8,418 nt of DNA, taken from contig JALVEM010000379.1 in assembly GCA_027030825.1 (NCBI GenBank), positions 1-8,418 on the forward strand, given 5' to 3'. Made by a program: the position numbers and the translations under genes. This DNA comes from Thiohalobacter sp. (GTDB taxonomy: Bacteria; Pseudomonadota; Gammaproteobacteria; Thiohalobacterales; Thiohalobacteraceae). Positions 1 to 5,507 of the stretch are shown here, one piece after another. Position 1 is the stretch's first letter. Each line of letters opens with the position of its first letter. The notes beneath the pieces are model-generated. The model made no database searches. It was not told where the DNA came from and was given only the letters and a program-made list of their open reading frames with translations.

Positions 1-10
1 ATGTGGGGGA

Positions 11-122
11 GAATACAGAATTCGGAATGCAGAATACAGAATTCGGAATGCAGAATACAGAATACAGAATACAGAATACAGAATTCAGAATTCAGAATTC
101 AGAAGCTGGAAGCTGGAAGCTG
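11..122. repeat. Array of 16 in-phase GAA-NNNN heptamers
   Basis: The 112 bases divide exactly into sixteen 7-mers that all begin with GAA. In order they are GAATACA, GAATTCG, GAATGCA, then the same three again, then GAATACA four times, GAATTCA three times and GAAGCTG three times. The first six form two copies of a 21-bp higher-order unit. The phase is never broken, although the last four bases of the unit change in blocks. This is a short-sequence tandem repeat of the kind prone to slippage. No ORF with a plausible start uses it, and no function can be read from it. Confidence 0.93.
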
Positions 123-160
123 GAAGGATAGCCACGGAATCCACTAAGTCTACTTCTTTC

Positions 161-295
161 GTCATTCCGGGCGAGCGACCCCGGCCTTGAGCCGGGGGAG
201 CGAGACCCGGAATCCAGAAACCACGCCGATCCTTGCCACTGTGGTTCATTCATTTCCTGGATTCCGGATCGGCGCTACGCACCGTCCGGAATGAC
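161..295. repeat. Composite palindromic intergenic element, copy A
   Basis: The element is bounded by perfect 10-bp inverted ends, GTCATTCCGG at 161-170 and CCGGAATGAC at 286-295. Inside are a second inverted pair, CCGGAATCCAG (207-217) with CTGGATTCCGG (257-267), and a GC-rich hairpin, CCCCGGC (179-185) with GCCGGGG (191-197) around a 5-nt loop. A transcript from either strand could fold into a branched structure. It has no coding capacity for a transposase, so it resembles a REP/MITE-like dispersed element rather than an insertion sequence. A nearly identical copy starts at 338. Similar GTCATTCCGG-type repeats are, from memory, common in proteobacterial intergenic DNA. Confidence 0.88.
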
Positions 296-337
296 AGAAG
301 AGTGGAGTCATTTCGGGTGAGCGGTTTTTTCTTCTTC

Positions 338-473
338 GTCATTCCGGGCGAGCGACCCCGGCCTCGAGCCGGGGGAGCGAGACCCGGAATCCAGAAACCA
401 CGCCGGTCCTTGCCACTGTGGTTCATTACATTTCCTGGATTCCGAATAAACGCTACACACTTTCCGGAATGAC
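338..473. repeat. Composite palindromic intergenic element, copy B
   Basis: This is a direct repeat of the element at 161-295, with the same 10-bp inverted ends (338-347 and 464-473), the same central GC-rich hairpin and the same left part to about position 425. It carries one extra base (ATTACA against ATTCA) and several substitutions in the right third (for example GAATAAACGCTACACAC where copy A has GGATCGGCGCTACGCAC). The left halves are almost unchanged while the right halves have drifted. The 42-bp spacer between the copies is unrelated to the elements, apart from a TTC-rich run before each left end. Confidence 0.88.
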
Positions 474-552
474 CGAAGGAGGCGCTGCGGAGGCTTCCGG
501 GATGGCCAAGGGGGCTGCGCGGGTATCCGGCAGGCCCTCGAATCATAATTCT

Positions 553-587
553 CTCGGTGTTCTCTGCGCCTCTGCGTTCTCTGCGTT
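553..587. repeat. Degenerate 9-mer tandem repeat (CTCTGCGTT type)
   Basis: Four consecutive units can be read on the plus strand: CTCGGTGTT, CTCTGCGCC, TCTGCGTT and CTCTGCGTT. On the minus strand this is the AACGCAGAG-type motif, which I recall as a frequent degenerate intergenic tandem repeat in bacteria. The unit length is 9 with one 8-mer. It has no coding role that I can support. Confidence 0.7.
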
Positions 588-643
588 CCGTAACGAGGCT
601 TCCTGAAAAAATCCCGTAGCGCGGTTTGCGTGGCTGGAGTCCC

Positions 644-670
644 TTTCCGTGTTTTCCGTGTGATTCCGTG
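644..670 (-). repeat. Degenerate CACGGAAA tandem repeat
   Basis: Three units ending in TTCCGTG on the plus strand (TTTCCGTG, TTTTCCGTG and TGATTCCGTG) correspond on the minus strand to CACGGAAA-type motifs of 8, 9 and 10 nt. A single further copy of the motif lies at 134-140 in the opposite orientation, within GCCACGGAATC. They sit 54 bases past the pilD stop, in its transcriptional downstream direction. Confidence 0.65.
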
Positions 671-723
671 GCCATCATCCCTTGGCCTTGCGCAAACAAG
701 AGTGGGGGCGGGGCCTGTGCGTT

Positions 724-1602
724 TCAGAGGCGGGCGTAGCGGAGCCAGGCGTCGACGATGCGCTCGCCCCAGAGCAGGGCGATCCAGCCGGCGACGGCGA
801 GATAGGGGCCGAACGGGATCGGGGTCTGGCGGTCGCGCCCTCGGAACAGGATCAGGGCAATGCCGACGATGGCGCCGACGAAGGAGGACAGCAGCACGAT
901 CAACGGCAGCATCTTCCAGCCCATCCATGCCCCCATCGCTGCGAGCAGCTTGAAGTCGCCATAGCCCATGCCTTCCTTGCCGGTCAGGATCCGGAAGAGC
1001 TGATAGACAGACCAGAGGACAAGGTAACCTGCGACAGCGCCCATGATGGCGGCGGGACTGTCGATGAAGACCGGCACCAGGCTGGCCAGCAGGCCGGCCC
1101 AGAGCAGCGAGAGGGTCAGCTGGTCCGGCAGGAGCTGATGGTCCAGATCGATCAACGTGAGCGGAATCAGATACCAGGTGAACAGCAGCGCGCCGGCCAG
1201 CTCCCAGCCCCAGCCGAAGTGCCAGGCGAGAAAGGCCGACAACAGCCCGGTGAGTCCTTCCACTGCGGGATAGCGCAAGGAAATGCGACTCCCGCAGTGC
1301 CGGCAGCGGCCGCGGAGCAGCAGCCAGCTGAGCAGCGGGATGTTGTCCAGGGCACGTATGGTCTGTCCGCACTCGGGGCAACGGGAGCGGGGAGAGATCA
1401 GGCTGAGTGTTTCACGTTCGCGGTCCGGCGCCTCGATCTCGCCCGCCAGCAGTTCCAGGCACTGACCGCGCCACTCCTGCTCCATCATGCGAGGCAGGCG
1501 GTGGGCGACCACGTTGAGGAAACTGCCCACCAGCAGACCGACCAGTCCGCAGGACAGGGTCAGCCAGAGCGGGCTGGTCTGGAGAAGATGCAGCAATTCC
1601 AT
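724..1602 (-). CDS. pilD: Type IV prepilin leader peptidase / N-methyltransferase PilD
   Basis: This bifunctional inner-membrane aspartic protease cleaves the short leader of PilA and other prepilins after Gly and methylates the new N-terminal residue. The 292-residue protein has the expected length. A first hydrophobic helix (about 12-30, VGSFLNVV) is followed by the cytoplasmic domain with the zinc-type tetracysteine C75/C78 and C100/C103 (CPEC, CRHC). The two catalytic aspartates are D152 in LTLIDLDHQLLPD and D216 in the GxGD motif (GMGYGD), 64 residues apart as in known family members. Multiple further membrane helices run from about 113 to 287. The ATG at 1602 is preceded by GAGGGA, 13 nt away, a slightly long spacing. 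It is the last gene of pilBCD, 24 nt after pilC. No coaE-like gene follows. All key residues are present. Confidence 0.96.
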   Translation of the reverse strand: MELLHLLQTSPLWLTLSCGLVGLLVGSFLNVVAHRLPRMMEQEWRGQCLELLAGEIEAPDRERETLSLISPRSRCPECGQTIRALDNIPLLSWLLLRGRCRHCGSRISLRYPAVEGLTGLLSAFLAWHFGWGWELAGALLFTWYLIPLTLIDLDHQLLPDQLTLSLLWAGLLASLVPVFIDSPAAIMGAVAGYLVLWSVYQLFRILTGKEGMGYGDFKLLAAMGAWMGWKMLPLIVLLSSFVGAIVGIALILFRGRDRQTPIPFGPYLAVAGWIALLWGERIVDAWLRYARL

Positions 1603-1626
1603 TTGCCTTGTCGGTTCCCTCGTTCG

Positions 1627-2853
1627 TCAGATGGCACTGCCCATCTTGAATATCGGCAGATACATGGCGACGACCAGACCGCCGACCAGGATACCCAGAA
1701 TGGCCATGATGAGGGGTTCGAGCAGGCTGCTCAAGCTGTCGACGGCGTCGTCGACTTCCTGCTCGTAGAAGTCGGCGACCTTGGCCAGCATGGAGTCGAG
1801 CGAGCCGGATTCCTCGCCGATGGCGACCATCTGTACCACCATGTTCGGGAAGAGGCCCGTCTGCTGCATGGCCAGCTGCAGCTGCTGACCGGTGGCCACC
1901 TGATCGCGCATGCGCAGGACCGCCTCGGCGTAGAGTGCGTTGCCCGTGGCGCCTGCGACCGAGGTGAGCGCATCGACCAGAGGCACGCCGGCGGCGAACA
2001 TGGTCGAGAGTGTCCGCGCATAGCGGGCAATGGCCGCCTTGCGCATGATTATGCCTATGATCGGTATCTGAAGCACCAGTCGGTCGAGAAAGTGATTGAA
2101 TTTGCGCGAGCGTTTCTTCGCCTGGATGAAGGCATAGACGAGGGCGCCGATGCTGCCGAACACGGCCCACCAGTACTCCTGCATGAACTCGGAAAGATCG
2201 ATGACCATGCGGGTGAAGGCGGGCAGGTCGGCGCCGAAGTTGCTGAACAGGGCCTCGAACTGCGGCACCACGAAGATCAGCAGGATGGCCGTGACGATGA
2301 AGGCCACCACCATGACGGCCGTGGGATAGAAGAGCGCCTTCTTGATCTTGCTCTTGAGGGCCTCGGTCTTTTCCTTGTAGGTAGCGATCTTGTCCAGCAG
2401 GGTGTCGAGCACACCGGCCTGCTCGCCGGCCTTGACGAGGTCGCAGACCAGCTCGTCGAAATATTGCGGGTGTTTGGCCAGCGCCTCGTTGAGCGTGGTG
2501 CCGGACTCGATGTCGGCCTTGATGCTCAACACCAGCTCCTGCATGGCCGGGTTCTCGTGGCCGCGGCCGATGATCTCGAAGGCCTGGACCAGCGGCACGC
2601 CGGCGGCCAGCATGGTGGCGAGCTGGCGAGTGAAGACCGCAATGTCCCTGGATTCGATCTTCTTCTTTTTCGTCCGTGACGTGAGGGCGGACTTTTTCCT
2701 GACCTTCAATGGCAGGATGCCCTGACGCCGCAATTCAGCCTTGACCAGGGTCGGGGAACTGGAGCGTGTCTCGCCCCTGACCCGGTTGCCCTTCTTGTCC
2801 GTACCTTCCCAGGCGAACAGGTCCTGCTTGACGGATGCTGCTTTCGTGGCCAT
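1627..2853 (-). CDS. pilC: Type IV pilus inner-membrane platform protein PilC
   Basis: PilC is the polytopic platform that couples the PilB motor to pilin polymerisation. The 408-residue length is normal for the family. There are two T2SSF domains: the first about 72-195 (begins IAVFTRQLATMLAAGVPLV) and the second about 275-397 (begins ARYARTLSTMFAAGVPLV), the duplicated FAAGVPL-type signature being directly visible. Membrane segments are likely near 175-196, 227-245 and 375-400. The N-terminal cytoplasmic segment (FAWEGTDKKGNRVRGE) is typical, and a lysine-rich linker lies near 53-67. The ATG at 2853 starts 4 nt after the pilB stop, with a GAAGGA ribosome binding site 8 nt upstream inside the end of pilB, so the two are probably translationally coupled. 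Confidence 0.97.
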   Translation of the reverse strand: MATKAASVKQDLFAWEGTDKKGNRVRGETRSSSPTLVKAELRRQGILPLKVRKKSALTSRTKKKKIESRDIAVFTRQLATMLAAGVPLVQAFEIIGRGHENPAMQELVLSIKADIESGTTLNEALAKHPQYFDELVCDLVKAGEQAGVLDTLLDKIATYKEKTEALKSKIKKALFYPTAVMVVAFIVTAILLIFVVPQFEALFSNFGADLPAFTRMVIDLSEFMQEYWWAVFGSIGALVYAFIQAKKRSRKFNHFLDRLVLQIPIIGIIMRKAAIARYARTLSTMFAAGVPLVDALTSVAGATGNALYAEAVLRMRDQVATGQQLQLAMQQTGLFPNMVVQMVAIGEESGSLDSMLAKVADFYEQEVDDAVDSLSSLLEPLIMAILGILVGGLVVAMYLPIFKMGSAI

Positions 2854-2857
2854 GTCG

Positions 2858-4579
2858 TCAGTCCTTCGTCACGCGGTTGATTTCCTCGAGGCTGGTGATG
2901 CCCTGCTTTACCTTGAGCAGGCCCGACTGGCGAAGATCGCGAATACCTTCGCGCCGGGCCTGTTCGGCCAGGTCGATGGCGTTGCCGCCGGCCATGATGA
3001 TCTTCGCCATCTCCTCCGAGATCTCCATGACCTGATAGATGCCCACGCGTCCCTTGTAGCCGCCGGTGCACTGGTCGCAGCCCTCGTGGTTGGCCTTGTA
3101 GATCTTCAGGCCCGAGTCGATGTCTTCCTGGGTGAAGCCCTCTTCCAGCAGGGTGGCCTCGGGCACGTCGTCCGGCAGCTTGCAGTTGTTGCACAGCCGG
3201 CGCGCCAGCCGCTGGGCAATGATCAGATTCACGGCCGAAGCGATGTTGTAGGGCGGCACGCCCATGTTCATGAGGCGGGCCAGTGTCTGCGGGGCATCAT
3301 TGGTGTGCAGGGTGGACATCACCATGTGGCCCGTCTGGGCGGCCTTGATGGCGATCTCCGCCGTCTCCAGATCGCGGATCTCGCCGACCATGATCACGTC
3401 CGGGTCCTGGCGCAGAAAGGCGCGCAGGGCCTCGGCGAACGTGAAGCCGGTCTTGGGATTCATGTTGCACTGATTGATGCCCGGCAGGTTGATTTCCACC
3501 GGGTCCTCGCAAGTGGAGATGTTGCGGTCCGGCGTATTGAGAATGTTGAGGCCGGTATACAGCGAGACCGTCTTGCCCGATCCCGTGGGGCCGGTGACCA
3601 GGATCATGCCATAGGGCTTCATGAGGTTTTCCAGATAGAGCTGCTTCTGGTCTTCCTCATACCCCAGCGCGTCGATGCCCAGCTTGGCGCTGGACGGGTC
3701 GAGGATGCGCAGCACGATCTTCTCGCCGAACAGCGTCGGGCAGGTGTTGACGCGGAAGTCGATGGCCCGGTTCTTGGACAGCTGCATCTTGATCCGGCCG
3801 TCCTGCGGGATGCGCCGCTCGGCGATGTCCATGCGGCTCATCACCTTGATGCGTGCCGTGATCTTGGGGGCGAGCGCCAGCGGAGGGTTCGCCACTTCGT
3901 GCAGCACGCCATCCTGGCGGAACCGGACTCGGAAGGTCTTCTCGTAGGGCTCGATGTGGATGTCGGAAGCCCCCTTGTTGATGGCGTCGAGCAGGATCTT
4001 GTTGACGAAACGCACGACCGGCGTATCGTCGATTCCGGAATCGTCGGCGGCCTCGTCCTCTTCCTCGCCGGACTGGATCTCCAGGTTGTCGAGATCCTCG
4101 TCGAGAAGATCATCCATCGAGGTGTCGACCGTATCCAGCGCCCCTTCGATGGCCTTCTGGAGCTTGTCCTCCTCGACGAGGATGGGTTCGGTGGTGATGC
4201 CGGTATGGAATTTGATCTCGTCGAGCGCCGTGAGATTGGTGGGGTCGGAGACGGCCACAAACAGCCGGTTGCCGCGCTTGAAGATCGGCAGGGCATGGTG
4301 CTTTCGCACCAGCTTTTCATCGACCAGCTTGACCGTGTTGGCGTCCAGCTCGATGGCGGCGAGATCGAGCAGCGGAATCCCGAATTCCTGGCTGGCTGTC
4401 GCAGCGACGTCCAGCGCACTGACCTTTTTGTTTTCAACCAGTATACCGACGAGAGTGCTGTCCCGGTTGCTGTTGCTCTGTTCCAGGGCAGCAAGCGCGT
4501 CCTCTTCGGAGAGCAGGCCGGCGTTGACCAGGCAACGTGCCAGGCCGGTCAGGCCGATGGATGGATTTGGGGCAGCCAT
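2858..4579 (-). CDS. pilB: Type IV pilus assembly ATPase PilB
   Basis: PilB is the hexameric cytoplasmic motor that hydrolyses ATP to add pilin subunits at the inner membrane. The 573 residues comprise an N-terminal T2SSE_N/MshEN-type domain (about 25-140), a very acidic linker (about 151-186) and the secretion ATPase core. Motifs visible are Walker A GPTGSGKT (330-337), an Asp-box region around E358-D359, Walker B DVIMVGEIRD (394-403), the His box STLHTNDA with H425, and a zinc tetracysteine C463/C466 and C501/C504. These separate it from the retraction ATPase PilT, which is shorter and lacks the N-terminal domain. The ATG at 4579 has a strong GGGAGGT site at 4589-4595, 9 nt away. It heads the pilBCD unit and lies 210 nt beyond pilA, behind a terminator, so it should have its own promoter or depend on read-through. 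Confidence 0.97.
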   Translation of the reverse strand: MAAPNPSIGLTGLARCLVNAGLLSEEDALAALEQSNSNRDSTLVGILVENKKVSALDVAATASQEFGIPLLDLAAIELDANTVKLVDEKLVRKHHALPIFKRGNRLFVAVSDPTNLTALDEIKFHTGITTEPILVEEDKLQKAIEGALDTVDTSMDDLLDEDLDNLEIQSGEEEDEAADDSGIDDTPVVRFVNKILLDAINKGASDIHIEPYEKTFRVRFRQDGVLHEVANPPLALAPKITARIKVMSRMDIAERRIPQDGRIKMQLSKNRAIDFRVNTCPTLFGEKIVLRILDPSSAKLGIDALGYEEDQKQLYLENLMKPYGMILVTGPTGSGKTVSLYTGLNILNTPDRNISTCEDPVEINLPGINQCNMNPKTGFTFAEALRAFLRQDPDVIMVGEIRDLETAEIAIKAAQTGHMVMSTLHTNDAPQTLARLMNMGVPPYNIASAVNLIIAQRLARRLCNNCKLPDDVPEATLLEEGFTQEDIDSGLKIYKANHEGCDQCTGGYKGRVGIYQVMEISEEMAKIIMAGGNAIDLAEQARREGIRDLRQSGLLKVKQGITSLEEINRVTKD

Positions 4580-4669
4580 CGGGGTTGTACCTCCCTTTCC
4601 AACCCGGTCAGTGGAACTGGAAATCGGTGAGAATATGTCTCATGACACCTGATTCGGCCGGCATCCCGG

Positions 4670-4684
4670 GAATCTTTAAGATTC
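4670..4684. promoter_or_regulatory. Perfect 15-bp palindrome in the pilA-pilB gap
   Basis: GAATCTT at 4670-4676 and AAGATTC at 4678-4684 form perfect 7-bp arms around a single T. The dyad lies between the pilA terminator and the pilB start, about 90 nt before the pilB ATG, where an operator for the pilBCD promoter could sit. Just upstream in the pilB direction is a tandem heptamer pair TACTGCG at 4689-4702 (plus-strand sense). I found no convincing sigma-70 or sigma-54 promoter here, so a regulatory role is inference from position and symmetry only. Confidence 0.35.
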
Positions 4685-4735
4685 TTTGTACTGCGTACTG
4701 CGGACTTCTGCTGGTGTCCTGGAGCATGAGCATGG

Positions 4736-4766
4736 AAAAACGACACCCCCTTGAACAGGGGGTGTC
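4736..4766 (-). terminator. Intrinsic terminator of pilA
   Basis: The 9-bp perfect stem GACACCCCC (4742-4750) with GGGGGTGTC (4758-4766) encloses a 7-nt loop. On the minus strand it is followed, after one G, by five T residues (4740-4736). It starts 23 nt past the pilA stop. A GC-rich stem plus T-run is the standard Rho-independent form. It should end most pilA transcripts before pilB, which fits the need for far more pilin than assembly machinery. Confidence 0.9.
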
Positions 4767-4789
4767 TTTGCAAACAATTGGATACTCGC

Positions 4790-5215
4790 TTATGAACGGC
4801 ATTCTGCAGGAACGTACTTGGTATCACTCGGGTTATTGCAATCCCAGGTTACGCCGCCTGTCGTGGTATCGAGAGTGCCAACCAGATCGAATGTCACGGT
4901 CTGGCTGTCGGCATCAACACTGACAGAGAGCGTCACCGGGCCGGATCCGGAACCGGCATCAGAACAATTCGTGATGGTGGTGCGACCGATCTGCGAGCCG
5001 GTCGTGACTCCCGAGCAGGCATCAGTGAGACCACCATCGGCAAGGTTTTCGGAAACGGTGGCCTTGGCGGCGGCTGCCTGGACCAGGCCTTCGGAAACCT
5101 TGGCACGCACGGTGTAATCCTGGTACGCCGGCAGTGCGATGGCGGCCAGGATGCCGATGATCGCGACGACGATCATGAGTTCGATGAGGGTGAAACCCTG
5201 CTGGACCTTCTTCAT
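4790..5215 (-). CDS. pilA: Type IVa major pilin PilA (prepilin)
   Basis: This is the structural subunit of the pilus fibre. The 141-residue precursor has a short basic leader MKKVQQG (cleavage after G7 by PilD), then the classic N-terminal helix FTLIELMIVVAIIGILAAIA, with the mature Phe1 to be methylated and Glu5 (E12 of the precursor). The mature protein is 134 residues. Cysteines are at 67, 84, 126 and 139; the C126-C139 pair would close the usual C-terminal disulfide loop, ending in PAECRS, and C67-C84 may form a second bond. The open frame extends upstream to 5410, but the ATG at 5215 is chosen because it gives the 7-residue leader and has a GGGAG site 8 nt upstream. A sigma-54 promoter lies upstream and an intrinsic terminator downstream. 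The globular domain is Gly/Ser/Thr-rich, as in many variable pilins. Confidence 0.97.
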   Translation of the reverse strand: MKKVQQGFTLIELMIVVAIIGILAAIALPAYQDYTVRAKVSEGLVQAAAAKATVSENLADGGLTDACSGVTTGSQIGRTTITNCSDAGSGSGPVTLSVSVDADSQTVTFDLVGTLDTTTGGVTWDCNNPSDTKYVPAECRS

Positions 5216-5275
5216 GGTTGAATCTCCCGTTGATGTCTGTTGGTGGAACCGATGAAGGTGTCGGCAGGACCGTCG

Positions 5276-5289
5276 CGGACTTGAGTCCG
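5276..5289 (-). promoter_or_regulatory. Small stem-loop in the predicted pilA leader RNA
   Basis: CGGAC and GTCCG pair around a TCAA tetraloop inside the roughly 96-nt untranslated leader predicted from the sigma-54 promoter. The leader length is long for a simple promoter, and the hairpin sits near its 5' part, where it could protect the abundant pilin mRNA. The stem is short (5 bp, or 6 with a 2-nt loop), so chance is a fair alternative. Confidence 0.25.
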
Positions 5290-5319
5290 GCCGGGCTGCC
5301 GCACGACCTTGCCCTGTCA

Positions 5320-5439
5320 CTAGCAGGCTGCGTGCCAGGTGACTCGGAACCGTCCCGGTATCGGTCGGAAGGGTGGAAAAACGTGAACCGGCGCACACTT
5401 TGGCGCGCATGGTCCGGGGTGAGGGCGTGTTTGCTGCAT
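5320..5439 (-). CDS. Possible 39-residue peptide between pilR and pilA
   Basis: I do not recognise this small ORF. It begins MQQTRPHPGPCAPKC and is rich in Pro and Cys, with no signal peptide or membrane helix. Its main support is the ribosome binding site: AAGGAGG lies 5 nt before the ATG, the best Shine-Dalgarno match in the window. The ORF ends with TAG overlapping the -12 side of the pilA sigma-54 promoter, so it could be translated only from a transcript that enters from pilR or from an unseen upstream promoter. It could be a regulatory leader peptide, a remnant, or chance. Confidence 0.28.
   Translation of the reverse strand: MQQTRPHPGPCAPKCAPVHVFPPFRPIPGRFRVTWHAAC
5323..5338 (-). promoter_or_regulatory. 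Sigma-54 (-24/-12) promoter of pilA
   Basis: On the minus strand the sequence reads CTGGCACG-CAGC-CTGC followed by TA, against the consensus YTGGCACG-N4-TTGCW. The invariant GG (5336-5335) and GC (5324-5323) are spaced by exactly 10 bases; the only deviation is C for the first T of TTGC. Transcription should start near 5311, giving an untranslated leader of about 96 nt before pilA. Control of pilA by RpoN together with PilR is established in Pseudomonas, and a pilR gene lies directly upstream here. Confidence 0.87.
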
Positions 5440-5444
5440 GTGGA

Positions 5445-5451
5445 CCTCCTT
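5445..5451 (-). promoter_or_regulatory. Strong Shine-Dalgarno before the 39-codon ORF
   Basis: AAGGAGG (followed by T) matches the 16S rRNA anti-Shine-Dalgarno almost fully and is 5 nt before an ATG. It lies within GGAC-AAGGAG-GTCC (5442-5455), a 4-bp stem that would place most of the site in a loop. It is the only reason to consider the small ORF seriously. Confidence 0.4.
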
Positions 5452-5466
5452 GTCCGTGATTGTGAT

Positions 5467-5507
5467 GTGACCCTGTGCGTCACCTCCGAGGTGACGCTGT
5501 GCGTCAC
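5467..5507. promoter_or_regulatory. Two tandem 17-bp dyads, candidate enhancer/operator upstream of pilA
   Basis: GTGACGCTGTGCGTCAC at 5491-5507 is a perfect palindrome with 7-bp arms and a TGT centre. GTGACCCTGTGCGTCAC at 5467-5483 is the same site with one arm mismatch. The centres, 5475 and 5499, are 24 bp apart, and the facing half-sites also form a perfect dyad with 10-bp arms around C5487. The sites lie about 164 and 188 bp before the predicted pilA start, a suitable distance for an enhancer-binding protein such as PilR. The distal site overlaps the pilR stop codon. Further GTGA half-sites occur at 5456 and 5462. An RNA hairpin at the pilR 3' end is the alternative, but no T-run follows. 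Confidence 0.55.

Larger units (their letters stand above)
1..723. other. Gene-free repeat-rich region downstream of pilD
   Basis: No credible protein gene is visible in this stretch. The open frames that cross it are low-complexity and are built from the repeats themselves. It holds a 16-unit heptamer array, two near-identical 135/136-bp composite palindromic elements and two short tandem motifs of 8-10 nt, each listed separately. The pilD stop codon lies at its right border. I see no convincing intrinsic terminator (stem plus T-run) directly after pilD on the minus strand, so the pilBCD transcript may end within the structured repeats or by a factor-dependent route; that last point is inference. 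Confidence 0.75.

Noticed and set aside
11..122. CRISPR array
   Set aside because: Units are 7 nt without spacers; this is a simple tandem repeat.
161..473. Insertion sequence
   Set aside because: The elements are only 135-136 bp, have no transposase frame, and no target-site duplication could be shown with confidence.
600..640. Terminator for pilD using the T-run opposite 606-611
   Set aside because: The preceding minus-strand sequence offers only 3-bp stems, too weak for an intrinsic terminator.
250..1381. Minus-strand open frames of 149 and 357 codons through the repeat region and the pilD end
   Set aside because: Their sequences are translations of the repeat elements and an out-of-frame reading of pilD; Arg/Pro-rich composition and no motif.
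682..2679. Long plus-strand open frame of 665 codons opposite pilD and pilC
   Set aside because: It is the antisense shadow of two well-supported genes in GC-rich DNA; its product is rich in Gln, Glu, Asp, Gly and His with no recognisable domain, and it crosses gene boundaries.
2741..4630. Long plus-strand open frame of 629 codons opposite pilB
   Set aside because: The minus-strand frame encodes a complete PilB with all ATPase motifs; the opposite product shows no family features and has the composition typical of a shadow frame.
4600..4735. Sigma-70 promoter for pilB with a CATATT -10 box (minus strand, near 4630)
   Set aside because: No acceptable -35 hexamer lies at 16-18 bp, so the box alone is not enough to call a promoter.
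4790..5410. Longer 206-residue version of PilA
   Set aside because: It would add 65 residues before the prepilin leader and run across the predicted promoter and leader; the ATG at 5215 has a ribosome binding site and gives the expected 7-residue leader.
5461..5484. CRP-type site (TGTGA-N6-TCACA)
   Set aside because: TGTGA and TCAC are present but separated by 9 bases, not 6; the 17-bp dyad with a TGT centre explains the symmetry better.
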